A stretch of DNA of 10,421 bases from Alphaproteobacteria bacterium. GTDB lineage: Bacteria; Pseudomonadota; Alphaproteobacteria; Micropepsales; Micropepsaceae. Shown here piece after piece: positions 1 through 6,765 of this stretch (positions within the stretch are counted from its first letter, which is position 1; each line of letters begins with the position of its first letter). The stretch is taken from NCBI GenBank assembly GCA_003131925.1, contig PKWC01000017.1, positions 7,216 through 17,636 on the forward strand, in the 5' to 3' direction. The notes under the pieces were generated by a model. The model searched no databases. It was given only the letters and a program-made list of their open reading frames with translations, and was not told the DNA's origin. A program made the position numbers and the translations under genes.

Positions 1-606
1 CTTGAACAAGCCGAGCGCAACATGTGTCTCATAGACTTTCTCGCCGGGCGCCACGAATGGCGTGTCGTGTTTGCGCCAACAACCGTCGGAATCCTGAGTA
101 CGAACCAGCCAATCGGCCGCACGTTTCATCGGTTCGCGATAGCGCGCATCAATGCGCGTCCCCGCGGCAAGACCAATCAAGATCTGCCCGGTATCGAAGG
201 TGGAGGGCAGGCGCGGCACTTGATCTACCATGCCGCCCTGAAATCCTCCCTCGGAAAACTGGATTGAGACGAGCCAGTCAAGCATGCGACGCGCTCGCTC
301 ATGGATGTGTTGTTTTCCAGTTTCCTCGCCGTACGCAATAAGGGTTTCCACGATGTAGCCAGTCGTCTCTGGGTAGGAACTCGACCATCCATCGACAAAG
401 CTGTAGTGGCGGGCAACGCCGCCATCCGCTGTGCGCGAACAATCCTGGGCGCGCCCGAGCCACGCGATGCCGTCGTCCACGACGCGGGCAGGGCCCGGAT
501 CCGTGTCGGGCAGACCCATGGCGTCGCGCCGGCGCGCCCGCCGGGCCGGAGCGGGCAAGCCTGCCCATTCGAGCCAATGCTTCGCCTGAGCCTTGAAAAA
601 GTTCAT
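1..606 (-). CDS. Toroid-fold (terpenoid cyclase / prenyltransferase-like) protein, 3' end cut by window
   Basis: The reading frame is open from an ATG at 606 to the left edge, giving 202 residues with no stop. The protein is soluble-looking, with no signal peptide. From about residue 45 it shows repeated helical units typical of alpha/alpha toroids: DGIAWLGRAQ (45-54) followed by DGGVARHYSF (61-70), MLDWLVSIQ (108-116) with EGGFQGG (119-125), and AADWLVRTQ (163-171) with DSDGCWRK (172-179). The pattern of a WL..Q helix followed by a DGG/DGCW turn is that of squalene-cyclase-like and GH-like barrels. Such proteins occur in capsule and exopolysaccharide clusters; the substrate cannot be told. 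The start ATG overlaps the stop of the ATP-grasp gene as ATGA (606-603), so the two are probably translationally coupled and work together. The fold is an inference from repeats read by eye; the function is unknown. Confidence 0.75.
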   Translation of the reverse strand, partial: MNFFKAQAKHWLEWAGLPAPARRARRRDAMGLPDTDPGPARVVDDGIAWLGRAQDCSRTADGGVARHYSFVDGWSSSYPETTGYIVETLIAYGEETGKQHIHERARRMLDWLVSIQFSEGGFQGGMVDQVPRLPSTFDTGQILIGLAAGTRIDARYREPMKRAADWLVRTQDSDGCWRKHDTPFVAPGEKVYETHVALGLFK

Positions 607-1844
607 GGCGCGCTGACCGGCGGATCCTGCGATTTTCCGGCAGGGGATTTGGCGCGCGACGAGGAGAGCGCCCGGCGCCGCCCGCGGCATAAACGCCGCC
701 GCAGAGGCGCGAGTTTCAGCACCACGAGGGGCATCGGATCGTCAATCCGAAAATATGCGTCCGAAACCCTTATCCCGGGCGCGAGTCGGCTCATCGGATC
801 TGGCGCCCCCGCTCGCCTCGCTTGCGCATAGCCGTCGGGGTCGCGCCATGCGCGGGGCGGACTCGCCGGGATCGCGGGTGGAGGCGCCTCCCCCAATGCC
901 ATTCGATAGGCAGCAAGCGGGATGTTCACGCCGTTCAGCGCCGCGATTTCTTCCTGATAGTCCGTGCGGCCGACCGTCGGCTCGACCATGTAGAACCGGC
1001 CATCGCGGGTATCGCGCTTGTATTCCATGCTGCCGATGCCGACAAAACCCACCGCAGCGAAAAAGCGGTCGGTAAGCGCGATGAGTTCGGCGGAGGCCTC
1101 GGGCGCAGGCATGCAGCTCGCCGTTCCGCCCACAAGCGGTGGCCATTGGCAAACCTTGCGGCCGACGAATGACACGCTCGGTCCCCGATCCCCACGGTAT
1201 TGAAGGCAAAAATAGACGTCGGAATCGCCCCCTTCGATCCATTCCTGCACGAGAATCTCATCGACGACTTCTTGCATCTGTGACCAAAGCCTACCGACCT
1301 CTTCCTCCGAATTTACTTTGTAGGCTTTGACAAAGCGGTTCGCATATCCTGCGTGCTTGTGCGGGGGTTTGAGCACGCAAGGAAACCGGAGGTCCCGCGT
1401 CGCTTCTGTTCCAAGCGCAGGCGTAACCCGAACGGCGCGCGGAATGGGGAAGCCAAGCCGCTCCGCCAGTGCTTGAAATCCGCACTTGTCCAACAATTCG
1501 GTCATCACAGCATGCGAGGGCATTGAGAACAGATACTTGCCGGCAAGCTTTTCTCGTTCAAGCGAGATGGTTGCTACACTCTCTTCATGTGTGAGAATGA
1601 GAAATGGGCGTTTCCCCAAACGCGGCTGCAGTTCAAGAAGTTCGCTGATGAACTCGGGTCCTGCGAGGGAGCTGATGCGGATCTTTCGAGGAAATCGGGT
1701 TGCTGCAGTTGGTTTGTCGAAATCGGTATCCAGCGCGACCGTCGGTACGCCGCCGCGGTGCAGCGCCCGGACCACACCAAGTCCATTGACATCTAGGCCG
1801 ACGACTACTGCGGGGCTTACAAAATCGACAATAGCATCGCCCAT
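603..1844 (-). CDS. ATP-grasp domain carboxylate-amine ligase-like protein
   Basis: 413 residues, ATG start. ATP-grasp enzymes join a carboxylate to an amine or thiol through an acyl-phosphate. Visible parts are an N-terminal Rossmann-like segment (VVVGLDVNGLGVVRALH, 13-29), then the ATP-grasp core. The core has the nucleotide-binding lysine in FPCVLKPP (154-161), the hinge segment LVQEWIEGGDSDVYF (198-212), and acidic metal ligands in GSMEYKRD (271-278) and FYMVEPTVGR (284-293). TDYQEEIAALNG follows, as in the carboxylate-amine ligase branch. The last 30 or so residues are Arg/Ser/Pro-rich and look like an unstructured tail. The gene sits in a glycan cluster and overlaps the downstream toroid gene by 4 nt. 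A role in adding an amino acid or similar amide-linked group to a sugar or lipid precursor is plausible but inferred. No strong Shine-Dalgarno sequence is visible before the ATG. Confidence 0.85.
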   Translation of the reverse strand: MGDAIVDFVSPAVVVGLDVNGLGVVRALHRGGVPTVALDTDFDKPTAATRFPRKIRISSLAGPEFISELLELQPRLGKRPFLILTHEESVATISLEREKLAGKYLFSMPSHAVMTELLDKCGFQALAERLGFPIPRAVRVTPALGTEATRDLRFPCVLKPPHKHAGYANRFVKAYKVNSEEEVGRLWSQMQEVVDEILVQEWIEGGDSDVYFCLQYRGDRGPSVSFVGRKVCQWPPLVGGTASCMPAPEASAELIALTDRFFAAVGFVGIGSMEYKRDTRDGRFYMVEPTVGRTDYQEEIAALNGVNIPLAAYRMALGEAPPPAIPASPPRAWRDPDGYAQARRAGAPDPMSRLAPGIRVSDAYFRIDDPMPLVVLKLAPLRRRLCRGRRRALSSSRAKSPAGKSQDPPVSAP

Positions 1845-2112
1845 CCATATTCACCGCTGCTCAAGTTAGATCAATTTCGGCCTACCAGGTCCCGTTGACA
1901 AGGCGCAAGCGCATCCCGATTGAAGCAGATTGGATGACGGCGAGCCGGCTGCGTACCGTTTCTTCGCCGCGAGTGGCGCCGCGCCCTGCAGTTCGGGTTC
2001 GTCGGAACGATGGCATAAGTTTGTGGAACGCGCGTCTTAGGATGGCACCGCTGTCATTGCCTGTGTCGGGTAGCTCCGCTGCACGTGTCTCGGCGGCAAC
2101 CTCTGGGTTCTT

Positions 2113-3318
2113 CTACGCGAGCAATCCGTTCAACAGTCCTGCCACGGTCTGCGCCTGCGTCTTGGCGCTAAAGGTCTCCTCGAACCAAGGCGAAGCGTGG
2201 CACAGCTCAGGGGGCGAGCGCAAGAATTCCACTATTTGCTGATCGCCAATTGCCTCGGGCGTACCAGGAGCGATTGTCACATGGGGGATTCCGCTGCGGG
2301 CCAGTATGCGCTCCACCGGAGAGTTTTTCGGCGTGTACGCCAAAATGGGCTTGCCAGCCCGGACGTAGTCGAGAAGTTTCGAAGGTACTTGAAAAGATGC
2401 ATTTCTCTCGTTCAAGTCGAGCAGGAGAAGATAGTTGGCTTGAGCAGCCTCCCGCAAGGCTTCCTGACGCGGGACCATTCGGTTGTCGAATTCCAGCCTT
2501 CCGCTCTGGCACATTCGATCGAACAGGGGCCGCTGGTCGGCAAGTATCTTGGAATCGATCGGGCCAACCAGTCTTAGACGGATGGCTGACGCATCCACCC
2601 GCAATCGTTCGAGCGTCGTCAATAGCGATCCAGGATGACGCCCGCCGTACAAGCCACCTATATGGGCGAGCACGCGATACGGGCGCTCGGGTGCCGGTCC
2701 GGGTCCGATTTCTTCGAGATGATCAAAACTGTTCCACAAAACTGAAATCTTCTTTTCCCATTGCGGGTATCGATTGCGCCAGGCCGCCGCGACAGTATCA
2801 GTATTCGCGACAAGCCGATCAGCATAACGAAAAATGCTGTATTCGATGAGCGCGTCGTAGGGGTATGCCCAGCGTCGAGTGCGGAAGGGATTGTCGCGGA
2901 CGGGATCTTGGAAATCTGCGATCCACGGTAAGTCAAACCTGACTTTCAACCAAAGAGCGGCAAGGTGGGAGGCCAGAAACGGCGACGTGGAATAGATTGC
3001 GCTCACAGAATGAGCGCGTACGAGACGGGCGCCGGCCGTCGCAGCATGCGGAACCCAAGGCAGCCGGTCATTGTATGGCGCGCCGAATCGCATGAACCAG
3101 CGAGCGAGCGCCGACGCGAGCGAGATACCGGCGGTTACATCGGGTGCAGGAACACAATGGACAAACTGATGTTCAATCAAGGATACGTCTCTGCTCGAGG
3201 CGACCACGATCGGCTGGTACCCATTCTCGGGCAGGTATCGATAAAGCTGTCCGGGACGAGCAGCGGCTGCCATATTGTCGGGCGGAAAAGTATAGGTCAG
3301 CAGTAGAAGACGGCGCAT
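2113..3318 (-). CDS. GT-B fold glycosyltransferase (GT4-like)
   Basis: 401 residues, ATG start. The N-terminus LLLLTYTFPPDNMAAAARP (4-22) is the usual first strand and acceptor loop of GT4-type glycosyltransferases acting at the cytoplasmic membrane face. PWIADFQDPVRD (131-142) is the conserved inter-domain region, HIGGLYGGRHP (219-229) starts the donor-binding C-terminal domain, and VPSKLLDYVRAGKPILAY (311-328) is the nucleotide-sugar binding helix, with the Lys and the later Glu of SPVERIL. The length fits the family. It likely adds one sugar to a lipid-linked surface glycan; donor and acceptor cannot be read. It starts 8 nt after the sulfotransferase stop, so the two are very likely co-transcribed. 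After its TAG the same frame stays open for 76 more codons (to 1882), see findings. Confidence 0.88.
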   Translation of the reverse strand: MRRLLLLTYTFPPDNMAAAARPGQLYRYLPENGYQPIVVASSRDVSLIEHQFVHCVPAPDVTAGISLASALARWFMRFGAPYNDRLPWVPHAATAGARLVRAHSVSAIYSTSPFLASHLAALWLKVRFDLPWIADFQDPVRDNPFRTRRWAYPYDALIEYSIFRYADRLVANTDTVAAAWRNRYPQWEKKISVLWNSFDHLEEIGPGPAPERPYRVLAHIGGLYGGRHPGSLLTTLERLRVDASAIRLRLVGPIDSKILADQRPLFDRMCQSGRLEFDNRMVPRQEALREAAQANYLLLLDLNERNASFQVPSKLLDYVRAGKPILAYTPKNSPVERILARSGIPHVTIAPGTPEAIGDQQIVEFLRSPPELCHASPWFEETFSAKTQAQTVAGLLNGLLA

Positions 3319-3326
3319 TATCAGAA

Positions 3327-4322
3327 CTACGGTTGGCCGCGAACGCCGAACGGGCCATTGTGTTTAGGTTGACGTGAGAGCCCGTTACGAAAGAAGCGAA
3401 ATACTTTTGCATTCAGACTCACTATGGGCAAAACCGCATGACAGTACCATCGCGTCAATCGAAACATTGGCTCCCATAAGATATTTTTGAACCTGCGCTC
3501 ATATCCGAAGCGCTCGAGGTGTCTTCCCATAAATGCTTCGCAAACAAAGATTTTGTGCGCCGTCATTTCGCGTTTCCAGCGGTGGACGTCGGCCGGATTC
3601 GGTCTGTGAGTTAGCTTCCCGTGAATGTGCGCTTCCCGTGGAGGGACCAGACGACCGACGATTTCCTGCCACGACAGCATTTGCGGTTCAAACTGTTCGC
3701 CCAGAAAACTGCAGACATTCCGGACTGTTTTTTCGGTATCGAGCACCAAATCTTCGTAGCGTAGCTGGAAGATTCGAGTCGCCAAAGGTGAACATTTCCA
3801 GCGGGTATTATATTTCATCGCTTCAATCCAATCGCGCGCATTGTCGTGCAGCCAGGGCCCGTGCCACCGTAGCGCCTGGAATGATCTGGTTACATCACGT
3901 CCATCACGCAACAGATGAATGAATTGCGAGTCAGAAAACATATTTGCCAACTGCGGTATGATCTTGATGTAACCGGGCGTCTTGTCGCCCCATCGAAGCT
4001 TGTTTTCTCTTTCGAGATGTTTTCGATAGACGAATTCGACGACGTCGCGCAGAAAAGGCTTGTTGAGCTCAGCTATATTTCGCCGAAATGTGCATGCATC
4101 CAAATTCATGTCAGGCCACCGATAATGACTTGTCATAATTTGCCCGGCACGATCGACTTCACCCGAACTAAGGGGTCGATCAGTCTTCAATTGTTCCAGG
4201 AGTGGCAACAGATACCAAGATTCGGGCGGAATACAGAGCCGCGAATGTGTAGCCAATATCGCACGAAGCAGGGTTGATCCTGAACGTCCTGATCCGACGA
4301 GAAAAAATGGCGCGGAATTCAC
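3327..4322 (-). CDS. Sulfotransferase family protein (PAPS-dependent)
   Basis: 331 residues from a GTG at 4322. It would transfer sulfate from PAPS to a hydroxyl or amine, here probably of a glycan or lipid. The 5'-phosphosulfate loop GSGRSGSTLLRAIL is at residues 10-23. WGDKTP (111-116) is a conserved segment of this bacterial group, FIHLLRDGRDVTRS (134-147) is the 3'-phosphate-binding region with its Arg and Ser, and RYEDLV (188-193) follows. I chose GTG 4322 because a GGAAG lies 9 nt upstream and the P-loop then sits about 10 residues from the start, as usual. The same frame can be extended to a TTG at 4451, but that adds 43 unconserved residues that run antisense to a PEP-CTERM remnant. 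It is the first gene of the minus-strand cluster seen here. It implies a sulfated product (inference). Confidence 0.9.
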   Translation of the reverse strand: MNSAPFFLVGSGRSGSTLLRAILATHSRLCIPPESWYLLPLLEQLKTDRPLSSGEVDRAGQIMTSHYRWPDMNLDACTFRRNIAELNKPFLRDVVEFVYRKHLERENKLRWGDKTPGYIKIIPQLANMFSDSQFIHLLRDGRDVTRSFQALRWHGPWLHDNARDWIEAMKYNTRWKCSPLATRIFQLRYEDLVLDTEKTVRNVCSFLGEQFEPQMLSWQEIVGRLVPPREAHIHGKLTHRPNPADVHRWKREMTAHKIFVCEAFMGRHLERFGYERRFKNILWEPMFRLTRWYCHAVLPIVSLNAKVFRFFRNGLSRQPKHNGPFGVRGQP

Positions 4323-4414
4323 GATTTCGTTCTTCCGACGATGGCCTACAGCTCTTGTAGCAGCATGACGGAAATTATTGCACGATTGTTGTTTCCGCCA
4401 GATGCCGGTCTGAA

Positions 4415-4579
4415 ATGGTCCTTCGCGGACCTCGGCTCTCCGGAAATCCAAATATTGGCGCGACCCTGTTCGGTCTCTTCATCACCCCGATCGCCGAGCC
4501 GATGAGCCTCGGCCTGCTCGGCAGCGGTTTGCTGGCTGCGGGTTGGTTCGGTCGGCGCTGGAGTAAGAAGGCGATCTGA
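4415..4579 (+). pseudogene. PEP-CTERM sorting tail, remnant of a lost gene
   Basis: In this frame the C-terminus reads ITPIAEPMSLGLLGSGLLA followed by AGWFGRRWSKKAI and TGA (4577-4579). That is the three-part PEP-CTERM signal: a Pro-Glu-Pro-like motif (here AEP), a hydrophobic helix rich in Leu/Gly, and a basic end. The ATG at 4415 is only the first in frame. Upstream, the frame is open only back to a TAG at 4358-4360, and nothing before the tail resembles a secreted domain or a signal peptide. It therefore looks like the 3' end of a PEP-CTERM gene whose body was deleted, perhaps when the neighbouring IS element moved. It lies divergent to the sulfotransferase. The motif is clear; that it is dead is an inference. 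Confidence 0.65.
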
Positions 4580-4653
4580 GCTTCTGAACTCGGCATTTCA
4601 AGAGCCGGAGGAATGTGGAGGCGGTCTTGCCACCGGCCAGTCCTACACCCGTC

Positions 4654-4779
4654 ATGGGCAAAGAGATTCCACTTACATTCGATCTGCCATCGGTTGCCCG
4701 CAAGAAATGGAGCGCGGGTTTCGATGGCGACCAGCTTTCGTCGGACGCTGGCGTTCTTCTGCTGCTCGGCGTGGAGAGG
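4654..4779 (+). pseudogene. IS1380-family transposase, N-terminal remnant
   Basis: From ATG 4654 the frame reads MGKEIPLTFDLPSVARKKW, then SAGFDGDQLSSDAGVLLLL and GVER. This matches from memory the start of IS1380-type DDE transposases: an F.FP.VRRKK element, then FDG..(L/I)(S/T)SD(A/G)GVLLL...ER. Family members run to about 400-450 residues; here the similarity stops after some 42 residues, where the frame passes into unrelated residues and a different frame becomes plausible (see next feature). No catalytic DDE region is present, so the copy is dead. I could not identify terminal inverted repeats or a target duplication. The end coordinate marks where similarity fades and is approximate. 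Confidence 0.72.
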
Positions 4780-4781
4780 AG

Positions 4782-4979
4782 CTGCCGGCCGGCGACACGC
4801 ATACGCAGATGCGCTGGTACTGGGAGGAAGGCCATTTTAACTGGGAGGAAGGCCATTTTAAAAGCATGCTTGGCGACCGACTTATCGCGCGCACGGCGGG
4901 GCATAGCGAGTATTTCGGAACGGTCCTGGGGGGCCCGGCGCAGGTGCCGCGGAATCGAGTGGCTTGGACGAAACCTTAG
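4782..4979 (+). pseudogene. C-terminal fragment of an unidentified protein (possibly SGNH-hydrolase-like), with in-frame duplication
   Basis: In the frame ending at the TAG 4977-4979 the residues read GDTHTQMRWYWEEGHF, N, then WEEGHFKSMLGDRLIARTAG and HSEYFGTVLGG. A W.(W/F)E..H(F/Y)...LGD motif near the C-terminus followed by FG..L is something I associate with uncharacterised SGNH-hydrolase-like proteins of surface-glycan loci; that link is from memory and weak. The piece abuts the IS1380 remnant in another frame, has no start of its own, and contains a 21-nt tandem duplication (4819-4839 and 4840-4860) repeating WEEGHF. It is best read as a decayed gene end joined to the IS remnant. Confidence 0.4.
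4819..4860 (+). repeat. 21-nt perfect tandem duplication (two copies)
   Basis: Positions 4819-4839 and 4840-4860 are identical. The 21-nt unit keeps the frame of the surrounding fragment, duplicating seven codons (W-E-E-G-H-F plus the boundary codon). Only two copies exist, so it looks like a single slippage or unequal-exchange event. Confidence 0.95.
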
Positions 4980-5032
4980 ATCATCCTCACCCCCTTGCTC
5001 GCTGACCGCCGCTGATTGATCCACAACCCATC

Positions 5033-5049
5033 TGTCGGAAAAATTTACA
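5033..5049 (+). promoter_or_regulatory. Candidate activator-binding site (TGT-N11-ACA) upstream of a sigma-54 promoter
   Basis: TGTCGGAAAAATTTACA has the form TGT-N11-ACA. Its centre lies about 75 nt upstream of the -12 element of the sigma-54 promoter at 5103-5118, which is where sigma-54 enhancer-binding proteins bind. Motifs of this kind occur, as far as I recall, before PEP-CTERM genes in species with the PrsK/PrsR system. Only one copy is seen, and the arms agree only at the outer three bases, so this is a candidate. Confidence 0.45.
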
Positions 5050-5102
5050 ACTTCTACCGGACGCACCGAGCGTTTACCGTGGATTTCCCAGTAAGCCTGG
5101 GT

Positions 5103-5118
5103 TGGCGCGGGCCTTGCT
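5103..5118 (+). promoter_or_regulatory. Sigma-54 (RpoN) -24/-12 promoter
   Basis: TGGCGCGGGCCTTGCT matches the RpoN consensus TGGCACG-N4-TTGCW with one mismatch, and has exactly 10 nt between the invariant GG (5104-5105) and GC (5116-5117). Transcription would begin near 5129, leaving a leader of about 74 nt before the PEP-CTERM start at 5203. It probably needs an activator; see the candidate site at 5033-5049. Confidence 0.75.
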
Positions 5119-5202
5119 TCGGAGACGAAGCGGGCGGCCAGAGGGCCGGCGCGAGAGCATCTGTATTGCCTGACGCTGGGCGATCGTAGGGGAGTTCAGG
5201 AT

Positions 5203-5952
5203 ATGCGTTTTTCGAGAATTTCGGGATTGGCGGCGGCCGCGGCTCTGGCTGGCGCGGTTTTGAGCGTGGCGGCGCCCGCACGGGCAGACATCGTCTATAC
5301 CTACCAGAACAACACCAATGACGGTTACGATGGCGACCCCTACACGACGGTCACGTTCAACGCGCCCGGGCCGACGAGCGGCGGCTACTCCTATCTCGCC
5401 GGCCAGTTCACCTTCTATAACGGCAGTACGCCCGTCGCGTACACCTGGTGCGTCGACGTTATGCATGACATCGCCAACACCGGCGATTTCAAGGAGACAG
5501 CTCCCGTTAAGAACGGCTTGAGCAGCAATATCGACAATGGCGGCGGAAACGGCGTGACCTTTCTGAGCTGGGCCACGCTCGGAAAGATGGGCTGGCTGGC
5601 GCAATACGGGGACACACATCTTGACCAATCGTCCGCCGTGCAGATTGCGATCTGGGAGATCGAATACGGCACAAACGTCATCCATTCCATCAGCGACGGC
5701 GGCGTCGCTTCCGAGGTTACTACGCTCCTCGGCGAATTTTCGAAGAAGAGCTATACGGGCGATTGGGATTTCCTTTGGCTCACGGAAAAGGAGTGCAACG
5801 ACGACGTCTGCACGTATAATCAGGGACAAATCATGATGAATCCGTCGGCCGTTCCGGAGCCGGGCTCATTGCCATTGCTCGGCGTCGGCCTTCTTGGTCT
5901 CGCGGGCATGGCATGGCTGCGCCGGCGCCGTTCCGCCGGGCGGCTTGCCTGA
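5203..5952 (+). CDS. PEP-CTERM sorting-domain surface protein with thioester-domain-like Cys/Gln motifs
   Basis: 249 residues, ATG start with GGAG 8 nt upstream. A Sec signal peptide (basic MRFSR, an Ala/Leu-rich core, cleavage after APARA at 28) precedes a mature domain rich in Thr, Gly, Asn and aromatics. The C-terminus is a textbook PEP-CTERM signal: VPEPGSLPLLG (217-227), a hydrophobic helix and WLRRRRS. It should be exported, held in the membrane by the tail and processed by an exosortase not present here. TWCVDV (81-86) and AVQIAIWEIEYG (145-156) resemble the Cys and QxAxW motifs of Gram-positive thioester adhesin (TQXA/TED) domains, so C83 and Q147 could form an internal thioester; this is inference. 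C198 and C203 may make a disulfide. It is flanked by its own sigma-54 promoter and terminator, so it is monocistronic. Confidence 0.92.
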   Translation: MRFSRISGLAAAAALAGAVLSVAAPARADIVYTYQNNTNDGYDGDPYTTVTFNAPGPTSGGYSYLAGQFTFYNGSTPVAYTWCVDVMHDIANTGDFKETAPVKNGLSSNIDNGGGNGVTFLSWATLGKMGWLAQYGDTHLDQSSAVQIAIWEIEYGTNVIHSISDGGVASEVTTLLGEFSKKSYTGDWDFLWLTEKECNDDVCTYNQGQIMMNPSAVPEPGSLPLLGVGLLGLAGMAWLRRRRSAGRLA

Positions 5953-5974
5953 CCGTGTTTCTCTGTGACTCGGT

Positions 5975-6003
5975 AGCGGCGCCTTCGGGCGCCGCTTTTG
6001 TTT
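5975..6003 (+). terminator. Rho-independent terminator of the PEP-CTERM gene
   Basis: AGCGGCGCC (5975-5983), a TTCG tetraloop, and GGCGCCGCT (5988-5996) form a perfect 9-bp stem followed by a T-rich run (TTTGTTT). It begins 22 nt after the stop codon. Confidence 0.92.
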
Positions 6004-6034
6004 GGCAGCAGAAGTCCGTTCCGCTCCAGGCCGT

Positions 6035-6685
6035 TCAAGCTCCGGCCGAGTCGTCGCATCGCCTGAACAGCTCGCGCGCGATCGCTCCTCCGAACGCGCC
6101 GATCATGCCGCCGGCGACGACATCGCTCAGGAAATGCCAGTTGAGATCGACCAGCAGGAACGCCTCCATCTCGGCGGCGAGCACGAACAACCAGCGCCAG
6201 CGGGGATAACAAAGCCAGAGAACCGAAACCGCTGCCATCGTGAGTGCGGCCTCGCCGGACGGAAAGGCGGGGAAAGCGGCTTCGCGGCCCGCAAGCCAGT
6301 GAAATCCATAATCGTGCCGCTCGAGCCAGGCGTACGGACCCAGACGCCCGAACACAGGCTTCAACACGAGCTCGACCGCAGCCGCGGTCCAGATCACGCT
6401 GACGCTGCAGAGCGTCAGCACCCGCCAGAGACGCGGCGCCCTCATGCGAATACCCCGCCAGAACAAGCCGATCATGGGCAGCGCCAGGGCCACCGGGAGC
6501 ATCGCGCCCGGAGAGGCGCCCACGATCCGTAATCCGCGCAGTTGGATCTCATGCGCCGCCGCAAACTCGGCGACCCCGCGGTCGACGAACAGGATCGAAA
6601 GAACGGCGAGCGCCGCGCAGACGGCCAACGCCACCACCCAGCAGAGCCCAGGACTGCGCATTGGCAAGCGGTCTTGAGAAGCCAT
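6035..6685 (-). CDS. PAP2-like membrane protein with divergent active site
   Basis: 216 residues from an ATG at 6685; an in-frame TTG at 6709 is also possible but weaker, since GGAA lies close before the ATG. Hydrophobic segments at about 14-34, 60-76, 88-108, 146-160, 165-181 and 187-203 fit the multi-pass PAP2 phosphatase fold, whose members dephosphorylate lipid phosphates or undecaprenyl pyrophosphate. The three signature regions are recognisable in place, but three of the six key residues are changed. KX6RP becomes KPVFGRLGP (109-117, Arg to Gly), PSGH becomes PSGE (142-145, His to Glu), and SRX5HX3D is reduced to H184 and D188, with Leu at the Arg position. It may be inactive, or use another chemistry. 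It lies convergent to the PEP-CTERM gene at 5203-5952. Confidence 0.8.
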   Translation of the reverse strand: MASQDRLPMRSPGLCWVVALAVCAALAVLSILFVDRGVAEFAAAHEIQLRGLRIVGASPGAMLPVALALPMIGLFWRGIRMRAPRLWRVLTLCSVSVIWTAAAVELVLKPVFGRLGPYAWLERHDYGFHWLAGREAAFPAFPSGEAALTMAAVSVLWLCYPRWRWLFVLAAEMEAFLLVDLNWHFLSDVVAGGMIGAFGGAIARELFRRCDDSAGA

Positions 6686-6765
6686 CCGGTTCCAATTCAA
6701 ACGGCACAATCAATCGAATTGCCAGATGCCGGCGCCGCGAATTCAGCCGGGCATCGTCTGGATGC

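Noticed and set aside
301..831. 176-codon plus-strand ORF overlapping the toroid and ATP-grasp genes
   Set aside because: It is a compositional shadow, Arg-rich without domain features; the minus-strand frames carry the conserved motifs.
4323..4451. 43-residue N-terminal extension of the sulfotransferase from a TTG codon
   Set aside because: It starts with a rare codon, has no conserved features, lies antisense to the PEP-CTERM tail, and a GTG with a good Shine-Dalgarno gives the usual P-loop position.
4819..4860. Possible CRISPR or VNTR array
   Set aside because: There are only two directly adjacent copies and no spacers.
5074..5829. 251-codon minus-strand ORF across the first PEP-CTERM gene
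   Set aside because: The plus-strand gene has a signal peptide, sorting tail, RBS, promoter and terminator; the antisense frame has none.
6685..6709. TTG start for the PAP2-like protein
   Set aside because: An ATG 24 nt further in has a GGAA just upstream and leaves the first membrane segment intact.
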